DNA of 64,000 nt from an uncultured Woeseiaceae bacterium (lineage in GTDB: Bacteria; Pseudomonadota; Gammaproteobacteria; Steroidobacterales; Woeseiaceae), in NCBI GenBank assembly GCA_945787845.1, contig CALZJH010000007.1:186001-250000 (forward strand), read 5' to 3'. A program made the position numbers and the translations under genes. Numbering within the stretch: position 1 is the stretch's first letter; every line of letters begins with the position of its first letter. The notes beneath the pieces were generated by a model. It ran no database searches, had not been told where the DNA came from, and saw only the letters and a program-made list of their open reading frames with translations. Positions 8,674 through 18,039 of the stretch are shown here, piece after piece.

Positions 8674-9446
8674 CGGTATCAGGCACTAGTTTTGGAAAGG
8701 CAGCGAAAGATTACGGCACTTTTCGGGCCGGATTTCCTGAGTCGATTTTCGATCGGCTCGCTGCGTTCAATGTTGGGCTGCGAGGTCAAACGGTAATCGA
8801 TCTCGGGACCGGAACCGGAACGCTGGCCCGCGGATTTGCTCGAAACGGTTGCCATGTGATCGGCGTTGACCCTGACCCACGAATGCTCGGCGAAGCACAG
8901 AAGCTGGATCGCCGGAATAGCGTGAGCGTCAGATACGTGGAGGCAAAAGCCGAGTCCACGGGTCTGGACAGCGGCACTGCTGATGTCGTGACAGCAGGTC
9001 AGTGTTGGCACTGGTTCGATCAGCCTCGGGCAATTGCGGAGGTGAACCGCCTCCTCAAAGCTGGCGGCAGGCTTGTCATCGCTAACTTCGATTGGCTGCC
9101 ACTGGCCGGGAACGTGGTCGAGGCCACAGAAGAGTTAATCATTCAGTACAACCCTGCCTGGCATTTTGGCGGCGGCCTCGGCATGTACCCGCATTACCTT
9201 CCGGTATTGAGCCAGGCGGGCATGCAGAATATCCAGACGTTTTCCTATGACATGGACGTGCCCTATTCGCCGGAGGCATGGAGAGGCCGCATCCGGGCAA
9301 GTGCGGGCGTCACTGCATTGGATGCGGACTCAGCTCAAAAATTTGATGCGGACCATTTGCGATTGCTTGCCAGGCGGTTTCCATCGGATGTTCTCGAGGT
9401 ACCCCACCGCGTTTTCGCCATTGTCGCGGAAGCGGCCGACGAGTGA
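8670..9446 (+). CDS. Class I SAM-dependent methyltransferase
   Basis: A 258-residue Rossmann-fold methyltransferase. Motif I is VIDLGTGTGTLARG near residue 39, followed by the acidic end of beta-2 (VIGVDPDPRML) and motif IV-like VVTAGQCWHWFD, placing it in the Methyltransf_11/25 group. Similar proteins are often annotated as Ubie/COQ5-like or TAM-like, but nothing here identifies the acceptor. It overlaps the HXXEE gene by 4 bp. The WHWFD segment resembles trans-aconitate methyltransferase relatives; I do not assign that activity. Confidence 0.85.
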   Translation: MTVSGTSFGKAAKDYGTFRAGFPESIFDRLAAFNVGLRGQTVIDLGTGTGTLARGFARNGCHVIGVDPDPRMLGEAQKLDRRNSVSVRYVEAKAESTGLDSGTADVVTAGQCWHWFDQPRAIAEVNRLLKAGGRLVIANFDWLPLAGNVVEATEELIIQYNPAWHFGGGLGMYPHYLPVLSQAGMQNIQTFSYDMDVPYSPEAWRGRIRASAGVTALDADSAQKFDADHLRLLARRFPSDVLEVPHRVFAIVAEAADE

Positions 9447-9485
9447 CCATTCCGGCCGCGTCCGCATGGCGCTTCACCGGAGCAG

Positions 9486-10661
9486 CTAGTGCAGCTCCCG
9501 GATTGCGTCATCGAGACCCGCGATCGTCAGCGGGTACATCCGGTCGCCCATAAGATCCCGAATCAGCTTGGTCGATGGCGTGTATTCCCAGCGTTCCCGC
9601 GGCTCCGGATTCAGCCATACCGCTTTCGGATAGGTGTTAAGCAGTCGCCTGATCCAGACGGCGCCGGGCTCTTCGTTCCAGTGCTCCACGCTGCCGCCCG
9701 CGTAGACGATTTCGTACGGGCTCATCGTGGCATCTCCAACGAAGATCAGTTTGTAGTCGGAACCGTACTTGTGGGCGATGTCCAGGGTCGGCGTCTTCTC
9801 GGAATGACGACGCCGGTTATCCTTCCACAGGCTCTCGTAGATGAAGTTGTGAAAGTAGAAATATTCGAGGTGTTTGAACTCGCTGCGCGCCGCCGAGAAC
9901 ATCTCCTCGCAGATACGCACGTGGTCGTCCATTGAGCCACCGATGTCGAGACACAAGAGCACCTTGATCGCATTGTGGCGTTCGGGAACCATGCGAATAT
10001 CAAGCAAGCCGGCGTTGCGCGCCGTCTTGTCGATCGTGGCATCGAGATCGAGCTGGTCCGCAGCCCCCTCGCGCGCGAACTTTCGCAGGCGCCGTAGCGC
10101 CACCTTGATGTTGCGCGTGCCGAGCTCCAGCGAATCGTCCAGGTTACGGTATTCGCGCTTGTCCCAGACCTTTACGGCGCTGCGGTTGCGCGAGCCATGC
10201 TGGCCGATACGCACGCCTTCCGGGTTGTAGCCGTAAGCGCCAAAGGGTGACGTGCCGGCCGTGCCAATCCACTTGCTGCCGCCCTCGTGGCGGTCTTCCT
10301 GTTCTTCGAGTCGCTCCTGCAGCGCCCGCATTAACTCCTCGAAGCCGCCCATCGCTTCAATTTGCGCACGCTCTTCCTCGGTCAGGTTGAGTTCAGCCTG
10401 CTGGCGTAGCCATTCTTCGGGAACCTCCTGAAAAAGGTCCGCCAGCGAGTCCTCGACGCCTTTGAAATAAGCCCCGAAGATGCGGTCAAACCGATCGAGC
10501 TCGGATTCGTCCTTGACCAACGTGGTGCGCGCAAGGAAGTAGAAATCGTCCACGCTCTGCCCCGCCAGCCCCTTCTTCATTGCCTCCAGCAACGTCAGCA
10601 GCTCGGTGATGGACGTCTTCATACCGCCCTCACGTAGCATGTAAAAAAACGGCAGCAGCAT
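9486..10661 (-). CDS. VWA domain-containing CoxE-like protein
   Basis: A 391-residue protein with an N-terminal helical region (MLLPFFYMLREGG, the usual start of this family) and a C-terminal von Willebrand A domain. The MIDAS motif is LCLDIGGSMDDHV (DxGxS), with a later Thr/Asp cluster (FVGDATMSPYEI). Such proteins work with MoxR AAA+ ATPases as metal-dependent adaptors in chaperone or cofactor-insertion complexes. The gene begins 4 bp after the moxR stop, so the two form an operon. I keep the first Met despite a better Shine-Dalgarno at an internal Met because family similarity starts at residue 1. Confidence 0.88.
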   Translation of the reverse strand: MLLPFFYMLREGGMKTSITELLTLLEAMKKGLAGQSVDDFYFLARTTLVKDESELDRFDRIFGAYFKGVEDSLADLFQEVPEEWLRQQAELNLTEEERAQIEAMGGFEELMRALQERLEEQEDRHEGGSKWIGTAGTSPFGAYGYNPEGVRIGQHGSRNRSAVKVWDKREYRNLDDSLELGTRNIKVALRRLRKFAREGAADQLDLDATIDKTARNAGLLDIRMVPERHNAIKVLLCLDIGGSMDDHVRICEEMFSAARSEFKHLEYFYFHNFIYESLWKDNRRRHSEKTPTLDIAHKYGSDYKLIFVGDATMSPYEIVYAGGSVEHWNEEPGAVWIRRLLNTYPKAVWLNPEPRERWEYTPSTKLIRDLMGDRMYPLTIAGLDDAIRELH

Positions 10662-10665
10662 GACG

Positions 10666-11523
10666 TTATTGCGGGTTCGTGCGTCGATCCAGGAAAACGA
10701 GTTGTTCGAACAGGTGGACGTCCTGCTCGTTCTTCAGCAGCGCTCCATAGAGCGGCGGAATGGCACTGCGACTGCCCTCCCCGCGCAGCGCCTCGGGAGG
10801 AATATCCTCGGCCAGCAGCAACTTGATCCAGTCGAGCAACTCGGACGTCGATGGTTTCTTCTTCAGTCCACGCACGTCTCGCACTTTGTAGAACGCATTG
10901 AGCGCCTCCGCGAGCAGGTCTTTTTTGAGATTCGGGAAATGCACGTCGACGATTTCTGTCATCGTGTCCATGTCAGGAAACTTGATGTAGTGGAAGAAGC
11001 AACGACGGAGAAACGCATCCGGCAACTCTTTCTCATTGTTGCTGGTGATCACAATAATCGGGCGGTGTTTCGCCGTGACGAGTTTCTTCGTCTCGTAGAC
11101 GTAGAACTCCATACGATCGAGTTCACGCAACAGGTCGTTCGGAAATTCAATATCGGCCTTGTCGATCTCATCGATCAGCAGGACGGGCTGTTCCTCTGAC
11201 TCGAACGCCTCCCAGATCTTGCCCGGCACAATGTAGTTCGCGATATCATGTACGCGATCATCGCCGAGCTGCGAATCCCGCAGCCGCGCGACTGCGTCGT
11301 ATTCATAAAGGCCCTGCTGAGCCTTGGTCGTCGACTTGATGTGCCACTCATGCAGCGGCTTGCCCAGCGCGCTGGCGACCTCGATCGCAAGTTGCGTCTT
11401 GCCGGTGCCCGGCTCGCCTTTCACGAGAATGGGACGCTCGAGCGTCACCGCCGCGTTGACGGCCATCGTCAGGTCGTCGGTCGCGATGTAAGAACTCGTG
11501 CCAGTAAATTTGTTGTCAGTCAT
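10666..11523 (-). CDS. MoxR-family AAA+ ATPase
   Basis: A 285-residue MoxR ATPase of the type that remodels protein complexes together with VWA partners. Visible motifs are Walker A GEPGTGKTQLA, Walker B PVLLIDEIDKAD, sensor 1 IIVITSNNEKELPDAFLRRC with the arginine finger. I moved the start from the track's 11547 to the second Met at 11523 (MTDNKFTGTS), which has a GGACGG-like ribosome site; the nine extra residues of the longer form (MWCFTDGL) look non-coding. It lies directly upstream of the VWA gene with a 4-bp gap. Confidence 0.9.
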   Translation of the reverse strand: MTDNKFTGTSSYIATDDLTMAVNAAVTLERPILVKGEPGTGKTQLAIEVASALGKPLHEWHIKSTTKAQQGLYEYDAVARLRDSQLGDDRVHDIANYIVPGKIWEAFESEEQPVLLIDEIDKADIEFPNDLLRELDRMEFYVYETKKLVTAKHRPIIVITSNNEKELPDAFLRRCFFHYIKFPDMDTMTEIVDVHFPNLKKDLLAEALNAFYKVRDVRGLKKKPSTSELLDWIKLLLAEDIPPEALRGEGSRSAIPPLYGALLKNEQDVHLFEQLVFLDRRTNPQ

Positions 11524-11555
11524 TAGCCCGTCCGTGAAGCACCACACTCATCATC

Positions 11556-13928
11556 TTACCGCCTGTCAGGGTTGAGCGTCAGGCTATAGAGCGACTCGCC
11601 CGGAAGAAACGGGTTTGACCGGCCGTCAACCCAGTCGTCATGGCCGCGGCCAAAAAACTCCGACAACGGGTGCGCGCTCTGGCTGGTCGGCATATGCAGG
11701 ATGCTGCTCGCCTCGTCCCCCGGATATACCGCGTAACGCTGCGAGGCGCCGAATGTCGGGCCCTGCGCCTTGGGCATATCCAGGTCACCATTGAGTTCGT
11801 CCGCAGGCATGTCGAGGTAGCCGCCCAGGATCGGGATATTTCTGCTCAGCGGATGTCGGATCGACGCCGTGTTTACCTCGCCCCAGTCACGCTCCGACAG
11901 GGGGCCCTCGAAATTTTCGGCGAACCAGGTCAGGTTCTGCTCGACAGCGGCAAGCATGAGCTCCTTCCAGTTCTCGTAGTCGCGCGGCAGCAGATGCTGT
12001 GGCTGTTCCGTCACGACGGACCACAGCGGGCCTTCGAACTGGTTACTGAGCCGCAGCCGGACATCCTCGCCGTAGGCTTCCCACGCCGGTGCCATCAACG
12101 CGTGAAAGACGCGTCGCTCGACCTCGAGGCGGAAGGCCCGCACCAGGCGATAGCCGACCGACTCGGGAACGGCCCGCGGAATCCAGTCCTCAACAAGCTC
12201 ACGGTATTCCGCCAGCGCCGGGTTCCCGGCAATCGCATCGGCGTCGACGACCTCGAGAAGGAGGTCCCGCCAGCGCGACAGGAACACGGCACGGTCGTCG
12301 TACTGGATCGCCAGCATATCCTCGGGCGAAAACATGTCTTTCGCAAACAACCCGTCGCGAATCTGCCGGGCGCGAGCGCCCAGGTCGTAGCCGCCGTCAC
12401 CGACGACACGCAGTGCCTCCGCGTCCGTAACGCGCGCGTTCGCGGTCCAGATACGGCCGCTGTCGGGATTGAACACGCGCGGGTATTCCGCGGGCTCCAG
12501 CCAGCCCTGCCAGCCGTGTTCTGCACTCCAGTCCGCAGGCAGCATCGGATCGAAGTTTGTCTTGCGCGGGATCTGCCCCGCGATGGTCCAGCCGATGTTG
12601 CCGCCGGCGTCGCCCGTGACGAAGTTTTGCGGCGGCATCGACATCGTATTGGCGACATCGAGCGCTTCAGCCACGGATGAGACGGTCTCGAGATCGAGCA
12701 GCCTGAGATTCAGGCCTTCCGGCTTGTGCGCAATCCAGCTCACGGCAATCTCGCCGTCCGGATACTCGATATCGTCGACGACCGGACCCCAAATCGTTTC
12801 CCGAATCGAGTATTCCACGGGCTCGCCGTCCTTGACGTTGATCTGCTCAAGGATCGTCACGAACTCACGATCGCCCTCGGGTGTCCGGTAGGTCCCTTCT
12901 TCGTCACCCGGCTTCAAGAGCACGGCGTCGGTCCAGTCGCCGTAACTGTTGGTGTAACCCCAGGCCACCTGCGAGTTGCTGCCGCTAATGACGAACGGGG
13001 TACCGGGCAGCGTCACACCGGCGACGTCGCGCGCCTCAGCCCCGTTGACGCGGAGCCGGGCCTGGTACCAGATATTGGGCACACTGTGACCGAGATGCAT
13101 GTCGTTCGAAACGAGCGCCCGCCCCGTGGGCGTCAAGGCGCCGGACACGGCCCAGTTGTTGCTGCCGCGCAGCGGATAGCGGCCCCGTTCGTTGGCCGGC
13201 GGAGCATTGTCGGCAACATGCCGGACCGAATAGACGTCGGGCCCCGGAATGGGCGCGACCTCGCGTGCCTCGCCCATGATCGGCGCATCCCAGGACGTGC
13301 CCTGCGGATACATCCATGCGTAGACCTCGGCCGGCAGCAAGCGGTGCGCCAGACCACGTCGCGTTTCCTTCGAAGCCCGCGAATCATTGAGCTCCATGTA
13401 CATCCCGTAGACGGCCAGCAGGGAATCCCTTGCGTCCCATGGGCGCGGTTCCTCACCGAGTACGAAATACTCGAACGGCCTCGCATCCAGCGACGCAAGA
13501 GCCGCGTTGACACCGGCGGCGTAGGCTTCCATCAATTGCCGCTCGTCGGCCGATGCAGCGTCGTAAACGGCTTGCGCCCGCGCGCGGAAGCGGTGGAAAC
13601 GATAGCGCTTGTCGACATCGATAGCGGCCGCGCCGACCAATTCGGAAAGCTCGCCCGCGGCCTGGCGCCGAATCAGGTCCATCTGGAAGAAACGATCCTG
13701 GCCGTGCGCAAACCCGGTCCCAAACGCGAGATCACTACGATTCGACGCCGTGATGACCGGAATGCCCTCTGTATCGCGCTCAATCGTTACCGTGTCATCA
13801 ATACCGCGTACCAGGATTTCGCCATCGAGCTCGGGAAGACTTGATCGCAATCCCAGCCAGCCGAGCACGACCAACAGCACAAGCAGCAGCGCAATGCCGC
13901 CAACCAGGCGGAACAGGACTTTCTTCAT
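11556..13928 (-). CDS. Penicillin acylase family protein (Ntn hydrolase)
   Basis: A 790-residue precursor of a penicillin G acylase/acyl-homoserine-lactone-acylase-type Ntn hydrolase. It has an N-terminal hydrophobic export or anchor segment (residues 7-27), the alpha-subunit region (GFAHGQDRFFQMDLIRRQAAG), a spacer, and the autoproteolytic site with nucleophile Ser256 in LRGSNNWAVSG. The beta subunit carries IVSNDMHLGHSVPNIWY-like and SFGDWTDAVLLK-like segments. It would act in the periplasm on an amide substrate that sequence alone does not reveal. The ATG overlaps the pyruvate kinase TGA (ATGA), an unexpected coupling. Confidence 0.92.
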   Translation of the reverse strand: MKKVLFRLVGGIALLLVLLVVLGWLGLRSSLPELDGEILVRGIDDTVTIERDTEGIPVITASNRSDLAFGTGFAHGQDRFFQMDLIRRQAAGELSELVGAAAIDVDKRYRFHRFRARAQAVYDAASADERQLMEAYAAGVNAALASLDARPFEYFVLGEEPRPWDARDSLLAVYGMYMELNDSRASKETRRGLAHRLLPAEVYAWMYPQGTSWDAPIMGEAREVAPIPGPDVYSVRHVADNAPPANERGRYPLRGSNNWAVSGALTPTGRALVSNDMHLGHSVPNIWYQARLRVNGAEARDVAGVTLPGTPFVISGSNSQVAWGYTNSYGDWTDAVLLKPGDEEGTYRTPEGDREFVTILEQINVKDGEPVEYSIRETIWGPVVDDIEYPDGEIAVSWIAHKPEGLNLRLLDLETVSSVAEALDVANTMSMPPQNFVTGDAGGNIGWTIAGQIPRKTNFDPMLPADWSAEHGWQGWLEPAEYPRVFNPDSGRIWTANARVTDAEALRVVGDGGYDLGARARQIRDGLFAKDMFSPEDMLAIQYDDRAVFLSRWRDLLLEVVDADAIAGNPALAEYRELVEDWIPRAVPESVGYRLVRAFRLEVERRVFHALMAPAWEAYGEDVRLRLSNQFEGPLWSVVTEQPQHLLPRDYENWKELMLAAVEQNLTWFAENFEGPLSERDWGEVNTASIRHPLSRNIPILGGYLDMPADELNGDLDMPKAQGPTFGASQRYAVYPGDEASSILHMPTSQSAHPLSEFFGRGHDDWVDGRSNPFLPGESLYSLTLNPDRR

Positions 13929-15361
13929 GAAGCTTCGGTCACCTTGACGATCTTCAGCGCATTGGTGCCACCGGTCACACCGTCCAGGTCACCCTTTGTG
14001 AAGATCACGAGGTCGCCGACGTGAACGCGTTCGGCGGCCAGCAGCTTCGTGAAGATGTCCTGGTAAAGGCTGCGGGGATTGTTGACGTCAATTTCAAATG
14101 CGACGGGATAGACACCGCGGTACAGGGTAACGCGACGACTCGTCCCTTCATGCGGAGTCAGGGCGTAGATGGGGATATCGGAACGCACGCGCGACATCCA
14201 TCGCGGCGTGGATCCTGATTCCGTCATTGCAATGATGGCTCTCACGGAGAGGTGATTGGCCGCATACATCGCCGCCATTGCGATGGCCTCGTCAACGCGC
14301 GCAAACTGTTCCGCCACGCGTCGCGCCGTCATGCCGTGCGGCACGTTGAATTTCTCGGCGCCGACACACACTTCGGCCATGGCCTTGATGGCCTTGTTCG
14401 GATGCTGGCCCACGGCCGTTTCGCCCGAGAGCATCACCGCGTCTGTGCCGTCGATTACCGCGTTGGCGACATCCGACACTTCCGCGCGCGTGGGAATCGG
14501 GTTTTCGATCATCGACTCCATCATTTGCGTCGCGGTAATGACGATCTTGTGGGCCTTGCGCGTCTTGCGAATGAGTCTCTTCTGGATGCCCGTCAGGCTG
14601 GCGTAGCCCATCTCCACGCCGAGATCACCGCGCGCCACCATGATGATGTCAGCCGCATCAATGATCGAGTCAATATTCTCGACAGCTTCGGTGCGTTCGA
14701 TCTTGGCGACAATCTGCCCGTTACCACCGGCCGCTTCAAACAGCTTGCGCGCCTCAATGACATCTTCGCCGGTGCGGACAAAGGACACGGCGAGAAAATC
14801 GATACCCAGTTCGGCAGCAAGCTTGATGTTCTCCCGATCGACATCGGTCAGCGCCGCCGCCGACAGACCACCACCCTTCAGGTTGATGCCCTTGTGATCC
14901 GACAGGATCCCGCCATCAATGACGGTTGTGTGGATACGGGTACCTTCAACGCTGTCTACTTGCAGTGAGATCAGTCCGTCGTTGAGCAACAAGGTGTCGC
15001 CCGCCTTAACGTCCTTGTGCAGGGTCTCGAGTGCAACGCCGACACCTTTTTTCGTGCCGTCGTTCAGGCCCAGCGTGCTATCCAGGAAAAACGCCTGCCC
15101 TGCCTTAAGATTGGCGCTGCCCTTCTTAAAGCGCATCACCCGGATCTTGGGGCCCTGCAGATCACCCAGCAGGCCGACGTCACGACCGCACGCAGACGCA
15201 GCCTCGCGCAGCGCGCGAGCGCGCTCACGGTGTTCGTCAGCACTGCCATGCGAAAAATTCAGCCGCGCTACGTCGAGTCCGCTATGGATCATTTTGCGCA
15301 GTGTTTTCGGCTGCTCCGACGCGGGTCCCAGCGTGGCGACAATCTTGGTTCTTCTCAGCAT
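13925..15361 (-). CDS. pyk: Pyruvate kinase
   Basis: Transfers phosphate from phosphoenolpyruvate to ADP, the last step of glycolysis. The true start is the internal Met at 15361 (MLRRTKIVATLGPAS), giving 478 residues; the track's 604-residue version carries 126 non-homologous residues. Motifs are ARLNFSHG, the LQGPKIR segment, the catalytic region KIERTEAVENID and MVARGDLGVEMG, and TATQMMESM. Length matches the A-type enzyme. It is upstream of, and overlaps by 4 bp, the penicillin acylase gene. The tkt-gap-pgk operon lies nearby, separated by a PhoX-like gene on the opposite strand. Confidence 0.96.
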   Translation of the reverse strand: MLRRTKIVATLGPASEQPKTLRKMIHSGLDVARLNFSHGSADEHRERARALREAASACGRDVGLLGDLQGPKIRVMRFKKGSANLKAGQAFFLDSTLGLNDGTKKGVGVALETLHKDVKAGDTLLLNDGLISLQVDSVEGTRIHTTVIDGGILSDHKGINLKGGGLSAAALTDVDRENIKLAAELGIDFLAVSFVRTGEDVIEARKLFEAAGGNGQIVAKIERTEAVENIDSIIDAADIIMVARGDLGVEMGYASLTGIQKRLIRKTRKAHKIVITATQMMESMIENPIPTRAEVSDVANAVIDGTDAVMLSGETAVGQHPNKAIKAMAEVCVGAEKFNVPHGMTARRVAEQFARVDEAIAMAAMYAANHLSVRAIIAMTESGSTPRWMSRVRSDIPIYALTPHEGTSRRVTLYRGVYPVAFEIDVNNPRSLYQDIFTKLLAAERVHVGDLVIFTKGDLDGVTGGTNALKIVKVTEAS

Positions 15362-15478
15362 GCGCGCGATTATTGCACAGCTCTGTTGCGGAAAGGGCCC
15401 GTAAACCGGAATCAGACCTTTCAGTTGTAACAAATCGCGTCTATGCTGCCCCGAGAAACCCACAGACTTCGCTAAACC

Positions 15479-16834
15479 ATGTTGAACCGTCGCCATTTCC
15501 TGCAGAGCATCGCCGCTGCAGCCGTCACCCCGGTCGTGACTCAGGCCGCACCGTCTGCCGGCGCCGTACCGCTGGTCAACGACCCCATGAAGCTCTTTGA
15601 CCTGCCGAAAGGCTTCAGCTACAGCGTCGTATCGAAGGTCGGCACCGAGATGAGCGACGGCCTGCAGGTGCCTGGCAAGCACGACGGCATGGCCGCGTTC
15701 GCCGGCAAAGATGGTCGGATCCGCCTCGTCTGCAATCACGAGATCATGCCCGAGACGACGTCGGCCAACACGCTGCGATCACGCTTTGCTGCCCTTCCCG
15801 AGGAGATGCGCGCCAAATTCTACGACCGCGGCGCCGACAGGACGCCAGGCCTCGGGGGCACCACGACGACCGTTTACAACCCGGTCACCCGGGAAACGGA
15901 GCGGCAGTTCCTGAGCCTCGGCGGCACCGAGCTGAACTGCGCGGGAGGCCCAACCCCCTGGGGCAGCTGGCTGTCCTGCGAAGAATGTTTCGAGTGGGCG
16001 GGCAACGTCGAGTATTTCGGTATCCCCGCTGCCCGGCGCGACAAGTGGCACGGCTATGTGTTCGAGGTGCCGGCCGATGCGGACGAGCTCGTGCCGGCCA
16101 TTCCGATCAAGGACATGGGGCGCTTCGAGCACGAAGCTGCTGCCGTGGACCCGGTGACGGGCGTCGTCTATATGACCGAAGACCGGGATCACAGCCTGTT
16201 TTATCGTTACATCCCGAACAAACCCGGTGAGCTTCTCGCGGGCGGCAAGCTGCAGGCCCTGGTCGTGGACGGGCAGCCATCGCTGGCGACCCACAACTGG
16301 ACCGCCAAGCCCGCTATGCACATCGGCGAGCCGCGGGGCGCGCACTGGATTGACATCGAAAGGCCGAACCCGCTCGAGGACGAGATCCGGTTGGTCGGCG
16401 AACGCAACGGCGCCGCGACGTTTGCGCGTGGCGAAGGACTGTGTATCGCCGGTGACCGCTTTGCGTTTACCTGCACTATCGGCGGCCCTGCGCGCCTCGG
16501 CCAGATATTCACGTACAAGCCGACCTCGGCCGACGCAGGCGAACTGGAACTGATCGCCGAGTCGCAGCCCGGCTCACTGCTGCAGAATGCGGATAACCTG
16601 ACCCTGGCGCCCTGGGGCGACCTGGTGGTTTGCGAGGATACGTCCGGCCATTGCGGGCTCGTCGGCATCCGCCCGGACGGCAGTCAATACGCGGTCGGCG
16701 ACAACACCTACACGAGCTCGGAACTTGCGGGGGTCTGCTTCTCACCCGACGGCGAGATCATGTTCGTCAACATCCAGTACCCCGGCATGACGCTCGCCAT
16801 CACCGGCGACTGGTCGGTCTTTCAAGAGGGCTGA
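15479..16834 (+). CDS. PhoX-like phosphatase (DUF839), Tat-exported
   Basis: A 451-residue protein of the PhoX/DUF839 family, whose characterised members are Ca2+/Fe-dependent periplasmic alkaline phosphatases. The N-terminus MLNRRHFLQSIAAAA is a twin-arginine (Tat) signal. Family features include GGTELNCAGGPTPWGSW followed by LSCEECFEW, FEHEAAAVDP, VYMTEDRD and a C-terminal NIQYPGMTLAITGDW. No Pho box is evident upstream. Phosphatase activity is inferred from the family; some DUF839 proteins are uncharacterised. It is inserted, in opposite orientation, between pyk and pgk. Confidence 0.86.
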   Translation: MLNRRHFLQSIAAAAVTPVVTQAAPSAGAVPLVNDPMKLFDLPKGFSYSVVSKVGTEMSDGLQVPGKHDGMAAFAGKDGRIRLVCNHEIMPETTSANTLRSRFAALPEEMRAKFYDRGADRTPGLGGTTTTVYNPVTRETERQFLSLGGTELNCAGGPTPWGSWLSCEECFEWAGNVEYFGIPAARRDKWHGYVFEVPADADELVPAIPIKDMGRFEHEAAAVDPVTGVVYMTEDRDHSLFYRYIPNKPGELLAGGKLQALVVDGQPSLATHNWTAKPAMHIGEPRGAHWIDIERPNPLEDEIRLVGERNGAATFARGEGLCIAGDRFAFTCTIGGPARLGQIFTYKPTSADAGELELIAESQPGSLLQNADNLTLAPWGDLVVCEDTSGHCGLVGIRPDGSQYAVGDNTYTSSELAGVCFSPDGEIMFVNIQYPGMTLAITGDWSVFQEG

Positions 16835-16838
16835 GGGC

Positions 16839-18017
16839 TTAGCCGCGGGCTGCGCGTCTCTCGAGCATTTCGACCGCCGGCAGTTTCTTGCCCTCGACGA
16901 ACTCGAGGAAAGCGCCGCCACCGGTCGAGATGTAGGAAATCCCGTCGCGAACGCCGTACTTGTCGATGGCTGCGAGGGTATCGCCACCACCCGCAACCGA
17001 GAATGCGTCGCTTGCCGCGATGGCATCCGCCAACACTTTCGTACCTTCGCCGAACGCGTCAAATTCGAATACGCCAACCGGACCATTCCAGATAATTGTG
17101 CCGGCGTCCTTGAGAATCGCCGCAAAACGCGCTGCGGTGTTCGGACCAATATCGAGAATCATTTCGCCGGCCTCTACCGCATCGACCGAGCGAACGGTGG
17201 CATTCGCGTCTGCCGAGAACTCGTCAGCACAAACGACATCGTCGGGGACAGGTATCTCAGCCCGACCGTCTTCATTCGCCGCAAGCTCGCGGGCCGTGTC
17301 GAGCATATCCATCTCGCACAAGGATTTGCCAACATCGTTACCAGCCGCCGCGATGAAGGTATTCGCAATGCCGCCGCCCACGATAAGCGTGTCGACCTTG
17401 TCCGCCAGCGCATCGAGCACGGTCAGCTTGGTCGAGACCTTCGAACCGCCCACGATGGCGACAAACGGTCGCGCCGGTTTGTCGAGCGCCTTGGCCAGCG
17501 CATCCAGTTCTGTCGCCAGCAGCGGCCCGGCACACGCGATAGGGGCATGCTCGCCGACCCCGTAGGTGCTGGCCTGGGCGCGGTGTGCTGTGCCGAACGC
17601 ATCCATGACGAAGACGTCGCAGAGCGCGGCCATCTTCTTCGCCAGGGCGTCATCGCATTTCTTCTCGCCCACGAGGAAACGCACATTCTCGAGCAGGACG
17701 ACGTTGCCGGGCTCGACGTCGACGCCGTCGAGCCAGTCCTTCACCAGCGGCACGTCGCGCCCGAGGAGTTCGCCAATACGATCGGCTACGGGCTGCAACG
17801 AGAACTTGTCCTCGGGTTGCCCCTCGGTCGGGCGACCGAGGTGCGACACCAGCATGACTGCGGCGTTCGCCTCCAGCGCCGCCTTGATAGTAGGCAAGGC
17901 AGCCCGGATGCGAGCATCGCTCGTCACCACCCCGTCAGCGACGGGGACATTCAGATCTTCACGGATAAAAACGCGTTTGCCCGACAATTCGATGTCGGAC
18001 ATCTTGATGACGGCCAT
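16839..18017 (-). CDS. pgk: Phosphoglycerate kinase
   Basis: Converts 1,3-bisphosphoglycerate and ADP to 3-phosphoglycerate and ATP. At 392 residues it is the usual bacterial length. Motifs include [13 protein letters not shown] at the N-terminus, [12 protein letters not shown], the hinge region [13 protein letters not shown], the nucleotide-binding [14 protein letters not shown] and C-terminal GGGDTLAAI / [12 protein letters not shown]. It is the third gene of tkt-gap-pgk with a 22-bp gap after gap, so it is almost certainly cotranscribed. Confidence 0.97.
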   Translation of the reverse strand: MAVIKMSDIELSGKRVFIREDLNVPVADGVVTSDARIRAALPTIKAALEANAAVMLVSHLGRPTEGQPEDKFSLQPVADRIGELLGRDVPLVKDWLDGVDVEPGNVVLLENVRFLVGEKKCDDALAKKMAALCDVFVMDAFGTAHRAQASTYGVGEHAPIACAGPLLATELDALAKALDKPARPFVAIVGGSKVSTKLTVLDALADKVDTLIVGGGIANTFIAAAGNDVGKSLCEMDMLDTARELAANEDGRAEIPVPDDVVCADEFSADANATVRSVDAVEAGEMILDIGPNTAARFAAILKDAGTIIWNGPVGVFEFDAFGEGTKVLADAIAASDAFSVAGGGDTLAAIDKYGVRDGISYISTGGGAFLEFVEGKKLPAVEMLERRAARG

Positions 18018-18039
18018 GCTGATTCCTTTCCTGGCTTGC

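Noticed and set aside
12726-13844. 372-aa plus-strand ORF inside the penicillin acylase
   Set aside because: It is a shadow frame with no motif; the minus-strand protein has the Ntn-hydrolase site.
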